DNA of 22,873 nucleotides from Purshia tridentata (GCA_003254885.1 QANT01002392.1:1-22873), one strand, 5' to 3'; shown: positions 1 to 7,739, numbered from the stretch's first letter. Numbers and translations are program-made. Notes: generated by a model from the letters alone, not told the origin.

Positions 1-590
1 CAACTCAATTTTTTACTTAATCAAATATGTCAAAATCAAAATTAAATTTAAACCCAAAATTAGTGTAAAACTAACATTCTAAAATTCAATATTATAAATT
101 CTTCAAATTAGAAATCTAAATATTAGAAAAGTGAAAGCCCATGGTAAGAGGAAGCAAAACCACAAAAAATTATGTTGATCGGATGCTTGAGATGGCCGGG
201 ATCGGAAAAAAATTGCACTGCTTGATGGCCTATTATTTCAGCCTTCAGCGCACTTTCACTTGCACACAAGGACAAGGCTTGGTTGGAGGCTGATGGGTGG
301 GTGTCTCTGCAGGTGTTCCAGATCGTGGGTCGCCAGCCGGAGTGAGGATCTGATTCGCAAGGAGGAGATGGCTGCGGCGGGTCGGCAACGAGCGAAGGAG
401 AGAGAGGCAGATGCAGACGCAGCAAGCAGCAGAGGTCGAGGGTGGCTGCGGGTCACTCCGGCAATGGTGCGCTAGCCACCGAAGTGAGGTCTGGGTCTGG
501 GTGAGAGGATCGCGTGGAGAAGAAAGGCTAGGCACGAGGTCTGGGTTTGGGTCTGCTGGGTTAGATTTCAAAGAGAGAGATCAATGAGAG
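1..590. other. Non-coding, possible diverged LTR-like relic
   Basis: No gene is supported here. The first 120 bases are very AT-rich and the next 450 are GC-richer. A short stretch around 130-170 (GAAAGCCCATG followed by an AAGAGG and AAAACC block) resembles 8895-8930, which lies inside the LTR-like element to the right, and in both places a GC-rich, GAGAGAG-containing stretch follows on the plus strand. This suggests a diverged relative of that element, but the match is short and I rate it as weak. Short open frames on both strands are low-complexity proline or serine rich and are not credible genes. Confidence 0.3.
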
Positions 591-599
591 AGATGGGCG

Positions 600-790
600 A
601 AATTTGGCAGAAGTGTCGAAATTTCGATGCTTTTTCGCTGAAATTTCGCGAAATTTTGGGAAGTTGAACTGAGATGGGTCTCGAAATTTCGACCCGAAAT
701 TATCTCGAAATTTCGACCCGAAATTATCTCGAAATTTCGCCGAAATTTTAATATATACCCGGAAAAATTTCGGTACCCCTAAAAGACGAA
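600..790. repeat. Palindromic CGAAATTTCG cluster with 24-bp units
   Basis: The self-complementary decamer CGAAATTTCG and its variants recur through this stretch. Three consecutive units start at 679, 703 and 727, an exact 24-bp period made of TCTCGAAATTTCG plus a spacer that again reads CCGAAATTA. The cluster ends in a TATATA stretch and a CCGGAAAAATTTCGGTACC inverted motif. It looks like the terminal or subterminal part of a DNA element, but I found no matching partner end or target duplication. Confidence 0.6.
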
Positions 791-884
791 ATTTAATACC
801 TTGGTTCAGAATAAACGTACAAGAAATCTTTTTATGGGAAATCTGACCCTAATGTATGCAGACATAAAGCAGGATTTGGGTTAC

Positions 885-1764
885 CAAGGTTCGTACTTTT
901 CTTGCTTTCTCTTTAAAATCTCGCAATATCCATCTATTGTCTGCATGTCCGAAACCAAATATTAACCCCAATACTTTAAATGCTATACCTTTGATAAGAT
1001 CTGAAAAAATTGGGAGTCTACAGAATAAATTTTACAAAATATTTTTTAAAACTCACGTGTGAAGTGATGCCCATGCTTAGAACCAAATATCGTATATCTT
1101 CTTGGTTGATCATAACGCTCTTACTACTCCATAATGGTACCCTGTAATGTGTGAAAATGTACCCATATCAGACAATTATTATACATTTGAAAAATCAATA
1201 ATGTACCCCAGACAAGCGCCAATGTAATTGTAAATTTTAAATAAAGACAGCAAATTCACTTGCTTAAATCAAACTTCAAAATAATAATATACTAAAAACC
1301 AAGCATTAATTTTTTAACAAAAAATATTATATTCTTACCCTGATAAGTGGCTATTCAAAAATTTTTGTACCATTTGAAAATCCTCATGTTCAAAATATGT
1401 GCCCACAATTGTCTTGGAAAGGATCACCGGCTGAACATTAGGAACTTCTTCAACACAATCTACATCATCACAGTCAATCACCACAATAGGTTGGTCCTTA
1501 TGTGAAGCATGCTTACTCATGGTGAACTTCCTTACTTTATTTTGTTGCATATGTAGTACATTCTGACCCCCATTAATGCACATTGCTTTTTTTTTTGGCT
1601 CGTGTTTGTATTGCGGGAATTGACTCTTCAAATTCCAAGTCAAAATGTGTTTCTACAACAATTTTCCGCTTCGCATACAAATGCAACAAAATGTGTCTCT
1701 TTTTGTCTTTTTCATATTCAAATTCTAGGCGACGGAGTACTCTCCTTCCTTTCCTTCCTTTCAC
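885..1764 (-). pseudogene. Ulp1/C48-like peptidase fragment, N-terminal exons
   Basis: Minus-strand exons can be chained by splice signals. Exon A runs down to 1339 and ends AGG|GTAAGA. Exon B is 1057-1141 (acceptor TTACAG, donor GTGAGT). Exon C is 885-940 (acceptor ATGCAG, donor GTAACC). Phases close: exon B adds one base to the split glycine codon and then 28 codons. Exon B encodes LWSSKSVMINQEDIRYLV and ends MGITSH; exon C continues TIDGYCEILKRKQEKYE. That pattern (LW..K.V.I...D...L, then (V/I)xxAY..LL) resembles the start of the plant Ulp1-like C48 domain, a SUMO-protease family often carried by Kaonashi-type MULEs. The catalytic His, Asp and Cys would lie further on and are absent, since a repeat begins below about 830. 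A ten-T run at 1587-1596 separates two reading frames of exon A, so a frameshift is likely. The family call is inferred from short similarity only. Confidence 0.42.
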
Positions 1765-1777
1765 CCTTTTAACAATT

Positions 1778-1813
1778 ACGTGGTCGTGGGTTCGTTTCCC
1801 ACAGACGGCGCCA
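1778..1813 (-). other. tRNA-type primer-binding site, extended
   Basis: On the minus strand, one base past the LTR end, TGGCGCCGTCTGTGGGAA (1796-1813) is a standard plant Ty3/gypsy primer-binding site. Read on plus, the match continues as a perfect tRNA T-arm (stem GTGGG/CCCAC, seven-base loop starting TTCG) plus variable-loop and anticodon-stem-like bases up to 1778. It fits the 3' end of plant lysine tRNA as I remember it, with two differences in the loop. No 5' half of a tRNA is present, so this is not a tRNA gene. Confidence 0.7.
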
Positions 1814-1814
1814 T

Positions 1815-2313
1815 TGTTGATGCAAAAAATCTCCAGTAATGATAATTGGTCAACAAAAATTGTTCATGATCATCTCGAGAAGCCAAATTCCATCTTCAGT
1901 CGTCGTCTACAAATGCAGAGAGGGGATGTACCAGCAAAACACTCCGATGCCAAAATGAGTGAAGATTCAGTATGTTTCTTAATTTTTTCCATAGTCTCCA
2001 TCCTCCCTTGCACGGAGTTATATTACCTTTTTATAGCAAAGTGGGCTTTTCCGTTGTCCTTTACGTTCGCATCTTTATTTTTCTCTCATTAAACCTTCTT
2101 AATGAGCCTGGTCGTGGGTGTTTTTCGTGGGTGGTATTATGGTGAAAAAAGGCTATTATTCCAATTAAAGAGGGGGGTTATCCTTTATTCTGGGCTTAAG
2201 TTTATACTTTGTCTTTCGGGTTTTACTTGCATTATTTGGGGCTTTCATACAGTTATTTTGGACTGGGCCTTATTGCTTTTCGGGTTTGGGCCCAGACATT
2301 TTTAACATCTACA
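1815..2313 (-). mobile_element. Ty3/gypsy LTR, Tat-like, 499 bp
   Basis: On minus the LTR begins TGTAGATGTT at 2313 and ends GCATCAACA at 1815. The termini form a short inverted repeat (TGTAGATG / TGTTGATG) bounded by the canonical TG and CA. A polypurine tract abuts the 2313 side and a primer-binding site abuts the 1815 side. A TATA box in the middle divides U3 from R-U5. Only this one LTR of the family is in the window. Having both priming sites flank a single LTR is unusual and is discussed as a finding. Confidence 0.8.
2028..2035 (-). promoter_or_regulatory. LTR TATA box
   Basis: The minus strand reads CTATAAAAAGG, about 280 bases into the LTR, where a retrotransposon core promoter belongs. 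Transcription would run to lower coordinates, through the primer-binding site. No other promoter element is obvious. Confidence 0.5.
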
Positions 2314-2316
2314 ATG

Positions 2317-2334
2317 CCCCCTTTTCTCTCTTTA
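2317..2334 (-). other. Polypurine tract of the Tat-like element
   Basis: The minus strand reads AAAGAGAGAAAAGGGGG, then CAT and the LTR start TGTAGATG. A purine run ending in a G-tract next to the 3' LTR is the plus-strand DNA priming site of LTR retrotransposons. The three-base gap to the LTR is slightly longer than the usual zero to two. Confidence 0.7.
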
Positions 2335-2460
2335 TACACATTTTTAAGTATGAAGAGAGAAAATCATATAGACCAAAAACAATTCATGAAAAGAGGGTAC
2401 TAAATGTGTACCTTTCAGAGCTTGCCCCCAGCCTTTTGGGACAGCATGCCTTTGATCGAA
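2335..2460. other. Non-coding internal DNA
   Basis: Linker between polypurine tract and 28-bp array. I see no gene or motif. Confidence 0.5.
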
Positions 2461-2700
2461 GTTTGAGGCGATGTGCCTTTAGTTCGAAGCTCTTAGCTTT
2501 TGTTCGAACTTTCGCAGCTCTTGGCTTTTGTTCGAACTTTCAAAGCTCTGGGCTTTTGTTTGAACTTTCGAAGCTCTCGGCTTTTGTTCGAACTTTCAAA
2601 GCTCTCGGCTTTTGTTCAAACTTTCGAAGCTCTCGGCTTTTGTTCGAACTTTCGAAGCTCTTAGCTTTTGTTTGAAAGTTTGAGGCTCCGTGCCTTTATT
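2461..2700. repeat. 28-bp minisatellite, about 8 units
   Basis: Units of the form AAGCTCTCGGCTTTTGTTCG plus AACTTTCG repeat with an exact 28-bp step: homologous positions fall at 2488, 2516, 2544, 2572, 2600, 2628 and 2656, with diverged half-units at both ends (from 2461 and to 2700). Differences between units are single substitutions, mostly at CpG sites. An open plus-strand frame crosses the array, but 28 is not a multiple of three, so its apparent protein repeat is a by-product. It lies about 150 bp inside the polypurine tract. Confidence 0.9.
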
Positions 2701-3740
2701 GATTTTCAAATAAACATTTTCCATGCCACTTTCCCTGGAATGTAGGTCCAAATATGTTTGAAAGAGTATATACTTTATTTCCTTATGCTATTTAATCTAT
2801 ACGTTCTATAGCATGCGATATAATCATGGAATTTCATCTACGAAAATGATCAATATCATTCAATTATTTTTAAGAGAGTGAGGTAAAGAATCCTTAGCTT
2901 TTCTTGGTGGAAATAGCGGTTGATCCCACCATGTGAGCTAGATGTCACACACATTGGGGATTGCACCTTTTTTTTTTTTGCCATTGTGCCTTAAGAGCGT
3001 CTAGCTCTTATGACGGCTCTTTTTTCTTCTTCTTTTGAGTGGTGCATTGATGCCCCCTTCTCCAAACTCTTGGTAAGTCTAATTGGGTTATGCCTTTTCC
3101 TAGCTTACAGGGATGATCGGTTTAATATGTCTCTGCATCAAGTCTATTTTTGCAAACTGAGAATATGAGAGTCAAAGGAATTTAAGGATTCCGTCTAGTA
3201 TTCATAGGGTTTATTTGACAAATTTGCACAGCCAAATAAATAAAGAAGACGTAAGTAGATAGAAATTCTTATCTGTTGGAGCTCAGCTTAGAGCTATTCA
3301 AGGTCGGGGTTTGTTGCATGAAGTCTATTCGGAACCTTTTGGGTGTGAGTTCAGTGGTAAGCGGGTGTTCATTTTCGGCCCGTCTTTTTTACTCCAAATT
3401 CCTGCATCTCTCTGAACTATTTGTATTCAAAGGGCAATAACTTTGTCCCTATACCTCCGAATTACGAACTGTAAAATTGCCTGGAAAGCTAATATCCGTG
3501 TCCTTCCAAAGCTATATAGCTCATTATCTAGTTCACTCTGAATTGGTACAGTTTAATCCGAGAAGTTGGCTGATCTGCAGAGGAAATCAGTTCACAGGAG
3601 CAGGGTGCACTCTCAGATTTTTAGAAAAATGATGACAGCTCCGATTGTCCTGAAAATTGGTGGAATAATAGTAGACATCCATAGTTTCTTGCACAAAAAT
3701 ATCCAAGCGTTTTGGAGTTATAGGTCAGTACAGTTTCAGT
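2701..3740. other. Non-coding internal retroelement DNA
   Basis: No credible gene. It contains a second polypurine-like site (3049-3063) and, at 3432-3523, a roughly 50-bp motif that is also found in the Athila-like LTR at 20630-20722 (GTAAAATT, AAGCTAA, ATCCGT and TTCCAA in the same order and spacing). Open frames are short with no recognisable composition. Confidence 0.55.
3049..3063 (-). other. Second polypurine-like site
   Basis: Minus strand GGAGAAGGGGGCATC resembles the terminal tract (GAAAAGGGGGCAT) about 730 bp away. It could be an internal priming site or a duplicated remnant. Nothing LTR-like follows it. Confidence 0.35.
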
Positions 3741-3803
3741 TTTCACTCAAGCTTGAAATATGGAAATAGCCATTTATTCACCATATTTCAAGTTTGAGTG
3801 AAA
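3741..3803. repeat. Hairpin, 23-bp arms, 17-nt loop
   Basis: The left arm 3741-3763 (starts TTTCACTCAAG) is the reverse complement of the right arm 3781-3803 (ends GAGTGAAA) with one mismatch, and 17 bases of loop lie between. The arms are of non-simple sequence, so chance is unlikely. In RNA the mismatch becomes a G-U pair on one strand. Confidence 0.85.
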
Positions 3804-4155
3804 GGAATCTCAAAGTCCCAAATCAGTCGGTATTAAGTAATAAAATCAAGTTTCAGTGACCTACTATTATGCAAACAAAGTCTAGTCAAGATTAGCTCAA
3901 GAGAAATACACAGACAAGTGAAAAACATATACGTGCAAAGAGGATTTTACTGTCTAGACTTGCAGATTTTACGGTCAACTTAGAAATGTCACCAAAAATA
4001 CATCCGAGGTCAGATTGAGGTGATCTTGGTCGTAAAACAACCATTGTTATGTCTAGTTTCTGCTCACCAGAAATCAGCTCGAGAAGCCTTACCAGTCAAT
4101 ACAGTTTAATTAATCAAATATGATGGTAATTTGGGGAGCATGATTTCTCATAAAT

Positions 4156-4371
4156 ATGGCATTCCTACAACTTCAAAAAATCTCCGAGCCTTATGATTAC
4201 CTCCTCGGGATGTGCCCGGGCGATCGAGTTCCTGCTTCAAGCCCTTCTTCTAAAGAAGAGGCTACTGAAGATCCAATTCAAGGAGATCTTCCTACTGCCA
4301 CGAATGTTGACGCTTCGATGCTCCCTTCATCTTCAATGGTCGATGGTTTTGATCCTCCGAGCAAGAGATAG
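4156..4371 (+). CDS. Small acidic ORF, function unknown
   Basis: A 71-codon plus-strand frame, opening ATGGCATTCC, lies between the hairpin and the antisense ORF. The product is acidic and rich in Pro, Ser and Asp in its second half (EEATEDPIQGDLP, then SSSMVDGFDPPSKR), with no recognised domain. An in-frame TGA lies 15 bases upstream of the ATG, so it does not extend. It points the same way as the 187-codon ORF 335 bp downstream and could be a remnant of a first exon or of a separate antisense ORF. A spliced link to the larger ORF is possible, but I could not define good splice sites. Confidence 0.25.
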   Translation: MAFLQLQKISEPYDYLLGMCPGDRVPASSPSSKEEATEDPIQGDLPTATNVDASMLPSSSMVDGFDPPSKR

Positions 4372-4634
4372 TTTTCCTTTGCTTCGTTTTATTTTGTATT
4401 GAATTTTTTAACTTCTAATTCATCCTTACATTGGTTGTAACTTGGGTAACTTATCTCAGATCCTCTTTTTAACTATTTTTGAATTTTAAATTTCATTTTG
4501 TCTTTAATTTTGCTGGTTTCAAATTCGAATTTCATTTACTGGTATTAAATCCACAAAAAGTAACGTAATATCTTCGAAATATCCGTTGCATTAACTTGTA
4601 GCATAAAACTTGCATTTTAGGAGATCATTTCAAG

Positions 4635-4642
4635 TATAAATA
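4635..4642 (+). promoter_or_regulatory. TATA box of the antisense ORF
   Basis: TATAAATA in the context AAGTATAAATACC, 64 bases upstream of the Kozak-like ATG at 4706. This is a normal spacing for a plant core promoter with a short leader. Confidence 0.5.
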
Positions 4643-4705
4643 CCTGGTCTCTGTCACCTTTGAGTGCATGAAAGCGGTGCTTACTGTGAATGCTTTGAAA
4701 TAACC

Positions 4706-5269
4706 ATGGGCAAAGAACATAAGATCAAGCTTCACCTTGGGTTACGTGCCAGTAAGAAGAGAAAGCCAGCTGCTTCACTTGGAATTTTTGTTTCCTTGAA
4801 CTCTTCAGGTTCATCGGACTCAAAGGCTGCTAACTCCTCCATGAAGTCATGCTCTAGATCGAGGGCGGCTGAAATGAGGCATAGGGGTGATATCTCCAAA
4901 CCTTTATCCCCAACACGCAAATCTGACAGTCCTCATGCACTTCGATCAACTCGATCACCTTCTTCTTTGAGCCGACGTCATGACTTTGGGGCTGGGCCTT
5001 CGAGAAGAAGTGCTAATTCAATTCAATCTTCAAGAATCCTCCTCGAATGGCGTCTCCGTGAAGCGCGTTTCGATTTGACTGCAGCTTGTCGGGATTTGGA
5101 TCGCCTAAAACAACTCCTTCATGAAGCGCGTTGTTTCACTAGTTCAGCACATTCTACAGGCTTTCAGGATGGTTTCGCTCAGGGATGTGACTATTTTAAG
5201 TCAAAAGTTCGTGCAGTTTTTCTCAATCTAGATTGGGAAAGTCTGAGCGAAGAGCTTGTCATTCCATGA
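4706..5269 (+). CDS. Antisense ORF of the Tat-like element, 187 aa
   Basis: An intact frame runs antisense to the retroelement's own genes. The start is the ATG in ACCATGGG, a strong plant context. Residues 1-110 are basic and Ser/Arg rich (clusters KKRKPAAS, SRSRAAEMRHR, RRHDFGAGPSRR), so nuclear location or nucleic-acid binding is plausible. Residues about 112-145 (SRILLEWRLREARFDLTAAC, then RDLDRLKQLL) are helical with heptad-like leucines, a likely coiled coil. The tail has FQDGFAQGCDYF and LDWESLSEELVIP, a GF-x-x-G helix followed by an LD/L motif. Antisense ORFs between integrase and 3' LTR are known in Tat-lineage elements; their function is unknown. A TATA box lies 64 bp upstream and AATAAA 88 bp downstream, so it reads as a complete transcription unit. 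Lack of stops beside a broken integrase may mean selection or chance. Confidence 0.6.
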   Translation: MGKEHKIKLHLGLRASKKRKPAASLGIFVSLNSSGSSDSKAANSSMKSCSRSRAAEMRHRGDISKPLSPTRKSDSPHALRSTRSPSSLSRRHDFGAGPSRRSANSIQSSRILLEWRLREARFDLTAACRDLDRLKQLLHEARCFTSSAHSTGFQDGFAQGCDYFKSKVRAVFLNLDWESLSEELVIP

Positions 5270-5356
5270 GGGGCTCCTTCTTAAGTTCATCTCTTTGTGT
5301 GATTTCATGTTGCGTGTGTTCCTTCTGTAATCTGTTTTCCCGCTTTTTCTCATTCT

Positions 5357-5362
5357 AATAAA
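5357..5362 (+). terminator. AATAAA polyadenylation signal
   Basis: AATAAA in a T-rich context, 88 bases past the stop of the antisense ORF and followed by TG/T-rich sequence. It fits a plant near-upstream polyadenylation element for that ORF. Confidence 0.45.
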
Positions 5363-5387
5363 AGATGAGCTATTAAATACATTTTTC

Positions 5388-5800
5388 TTGCATATGTCAT
5401 GTACGTTTGGTGTTTTGATCGAAAATATTCATAGCGTACGCAATTTCTCGAACGCCTTCTTTCGAACATTCATTGCCTCGATCGAAGACGTTCGTAGCGT
5501 ACGTGGTTTTCTCGAACGCCATCTTTTCGAGCGTTCAGTGCTTCGATGGAAGTTGTTCATAGCGTACACAAATTCCAGAACGTCCTTTTTCCCGATCATT
5601 CAATTCTTTAGATCGAAGACGTTTATGGCATACGTAAATACTTGAACGCCTTCTTTCGAACATTCATTACTTCGATCGAAGACGTTCGTAGGGTACATTG
5701 TGTTCTTGAACGTCATCCTTTCGAGCGTTTAGTGCTTCGATGGGAGACGTCCATAACATATGCATTTTCTTGAATGTCCTCTTTCAAACATTTATTTCAT
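5388..5800. repeat. 64-bp tandem repeat with 194-bp higher order
   Basis: Six units of 63-66 bp, rich in TCGA and TTCGAA-like words. The TAGCGTACG-type landmark falls at 5432, 5495, 5560, 5626, 5689 and 5754. Units two and five are most alike (CTTCTTTCGAACATTCATT), and so are three and six (CTTTCGAGCGTTxAGTGCTTCG). Both pairs are exactly 194 bp apart, so triplets of units were duplicated as a block. Later units are more decayed by CpG loss. It lies between the antisense ORF and the integrase end. Confidence 0.9.
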
Positions 5801-5837
5801 TTTCAAGAAGAGATGCTTGCTTTTCATTCAAATTTAT

Positions 5838-6160
5838 CAGTTGTTATTAATACTATCCCTCGAAAAAGTAATATGCATGAAGAAATAATGAACAAGAATA
5901 ATTTCAAACATAATATTTTTTTTTAAATGAATGGCGTTCCAAGGTCTCGGCAAGTTCTTCCCAGTACGGAGTTCTCGAAGTTTGTAGGCCCATTTTCCGA
6001 AGACTGCCATGACTTCGTAAGGGCCTTCCTATACTTTCTTAAACTTTCCGGATTCTAGTAGTTCTCCCGATTTGGGTCCTTGGTCCACAATTCGTTTTAA
6101 AACCCAATCTCTAATTCCAAAATAGTGAGCATCTCGCACTATACGAATACAGCACATGCA
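5838..6160 (-). pseudogene. Integrase C-terminal (GPY/F) fragment
   Basis: On minus the frame reads VRDAHYFGIRDWVLKRI, then EGPYEVMAVFGKWAYKL and GKNLPRPWNAIHLKK. This is the end of a Ty3/gypsy integrase: the VLKR strand, the GPY/F module, and the LPRPWN..HLKK tail. The tryptophan codon expected before EGPYEV is a TAG stop (6029-6031), a single-base change. An upstream in-frame stop near 6163 and loss of similarity mark where the rest of pol is missing. After the HLKK tail the frame runs on without similarity to a TGA at 5838, so the true end is near 5920. The integrase inserts retroelement cDNA into chromosomes; this copy cannot. Confidence 0.85.
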
Positions 6161-7264
6161 GTTTTATCATGGAATAATAGTCTCACATGAAGATGAGTGA
6201 TCACATGGCAGTAATATTGTGCAAATATAGAAGATTCAAAGACAATTCACATAAGCACAATAAACAACATGGTAAGGAAGAAGTTAAAGTAACAAATTCT
6301 TAGCTTCCTTTAGTTTCCGGTCTGGAGTATGTAGTGGCTGAGTTTTTCTTGCTCTTAGTCCACCGAGTATGTAGCCCGTATTCAAGTCTCTTGTGTAGCA
6401 CTTTGCTTTTTGCGACTGAATGAGATTGGCTGGACGGCAGTGGGCAGAAGGGCTTCAGATGCCTAGGAGTACTCATCTCTACTGCTTTTTGCTTGGCCGT
6501 GCCATGCTCACTGTGCCATGGTTCTTTCGATGTTTTAATCGAGGAGGCCGTATAGCAATTGTAGCACCATCTGGTGAAGTCTTGCTTTTCAGAAGGCAGA
6601 CGCCTCCGTGCCATGCTCCTAGCATGCTCGCATCAACAATCTCTTAGTCGTTTTATCAATCATCCTCTCATAGTACCTATTGATTGAATTTTATGCTACC
6701 TCTTCTAGCATGAACAGAGGCTTCTTCAGCGACCCATGAAGAACATCGGTTCAGGTCCACGATTGAACAAGCTTTTCGGACATCAGTGAGCTCGGAGTTT
6801 GATCGAGTTTGGTCTTCTATTCGAGTAGAACTTGTTGCGTGTCAAGCTTGCACGTAGGGGTAGGTCGTAATGCTAGGTCGATCTCCTCGCAGGTTGGAGC
6901 TTTCTTCGATGACAGGACCCTCTCCGAATTCCACCCTGGAATCCGGAGTGATCCTGCGGGCATCCAATATCAAGGAAAATCCTACCGAAATTTCGGCAGA
7001 ACCTCCCCTGAAATTGGACAAACCCTTTTACTCCACGAGACCTGCAAATGCACTTCTAAGTTTCACAGCTCCTCTACCACAACCAAAAGGGGTCTCCGAC
7101 CCAATCTCAACCCAATTGCTTAAGTTTTCATTAGATTATCAGAGCCGCGCTACAAAATTTACTAAGAAGACAAATTTTACAAGATTAATTAGTTCCTATA
7201 GCTTTCAAATGTTCGCTGGATTGCCTCGACGTCTTTGGCTCGACCGCTCCACCGCTACCACCTG
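6161..7264. other. Non-coding, part of LTR-like element
   Basis: No supported gene. From about 6720 the sequence has the look of a transcribed retroelement leader on minus: a palindromic CCGAAATTTCGG near 6990, GC-balanced and stop-rich. At 7258-7270 the minus strand reads TTTTCCCCCAG|GTGG, a good 3' splice site, which could pair with a donor at about 8219 (CTCTGTGAGTGG). 6161-6300 is AT-rich and unlike its neighbours. The boundary between the gypsy fragment and this DNA is near 6150-6165, but I saw no target duplication. Confidence 0.4.
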
Positions 7265-7551
7265 GGGGAAAATTTAAAACAATAAAATGGATAAAACTAA
7301 TGAGTTAACGCAGTGAGTGGACATAAATCAAAATAAATGTTAATAAACCTTTACTTTCAAGTTTCTTAGAATTTCGTAACCTTTCTTTGAAATCCCCCAG
7401 TTTTAAAATCACTTTCATAAAATCCATTAAAAAGGTCCATGAGTAAATCCATACTTTAAAATTCATTTTGAGCTTTTCTGGAAAATCAATAAAACTAGTT
7501 AAGTTACTAAATATCACTTTAGAATTTCGCACCCAACAGTCACCCACTGAA

Positions 7552-7739
7552 CCTGCCGTACATGCGCAGGGCCTACGACCTGCCGTACGCATGCAGGGCC
7601 AATATTTCCTGCCGTACATGCGCAGGGCCTACAACCTGCCGTACGCATGCAGGGCCAATATCCTGCCGTACATGTGCAGAGCCAGGGTCTGTCATACACA
7701 TGCAGGGCCAATATCCTGCCGTACGTGCACGCAGGGCCG
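7552..7739. repeat. 27-bp tandem array, 7 units
   Basis: CTGCCGTAC-type unit starts fall at 7553, 7580, 7609, 7636, 7663, 7689 and 7716, giving steps of 26-29 bp. Two unit types alternate at first (CCGTACATGCGCAGGGCC and CCGTACGCATGCAGGGCC), a 56-bp higher order. Each carries the inverted words GTAC and GCATGC, and both strands show long apparent ORFs with Cys/Arg repeats that are by-products of the array. A single PuPy-rich cluster follows to about 7740. Confidence 0.88.

Larger units (their letters stand above)
1815..6160 (-). mobile_element. Tat-like Ty3/gypsy retrotransposon, 3' half
   Basis: Read on minus, the order is integrase C-terminus (ends about 5922), a 64-bp repeat array, an antisense ORF (5269 to 4706), non-coding DNA with a hairpin and a 28-bp repeat array, polypurine tract (2334-2317), and LTR (2313-1815). 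A long region between integrase and 3' LTR that holds an antisense ORF and tandem repeats is the known layout of Tat-lineage plant elements. Gag, protease, reverse transcriptase and RNase H are absent: the element is cut just upstream of the integrase GPY/F module, at about 6150-6165. The lineage is inferred from layout and LTR features, not from reverse transcriptase sequence. Confidence 0.72.

Noticed and set aside
1761-1813. A tRNA gene on plus (T-arm, acceptor end with CCA)
   Set aside because: Only the 3' part is present, CCA is encoded (not normal for a nuclear plant tRNA gene), and it sits exactly one base from an LTR end, so it is a primer-binding site.
1583-2092. 169-codon plus-strand frame
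   Set aside because: It runs through the primer-binding site and antisense to the LTR; composition is not protein-like.
2286-2675. 129-codon plus-strand frame with apparent protein repeats
   Set aside because: It is a translation of the 28-bp minisatellite, whose period is not a multiple of three.
6130-6150. TATACGAAT near the integrase break as partner of ATTCGTATA beside the MULE end (possible target duplication)
   Set aside because: Target duplications are direct, but these are reverse complements; a nine-base match in this much sequence can be chance.
6300-6614. 104-codon minus-strand frame
   Set aside because: No recognisable domain and no codon or splice support; lies in a stretch that looks like retroelement leader.
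7552-7739. CRISPR-like regular repeats
   Set aside because: Units are contiguous with no unique spacers, and this is plant nuclear DNA; it is a simple tandem array.
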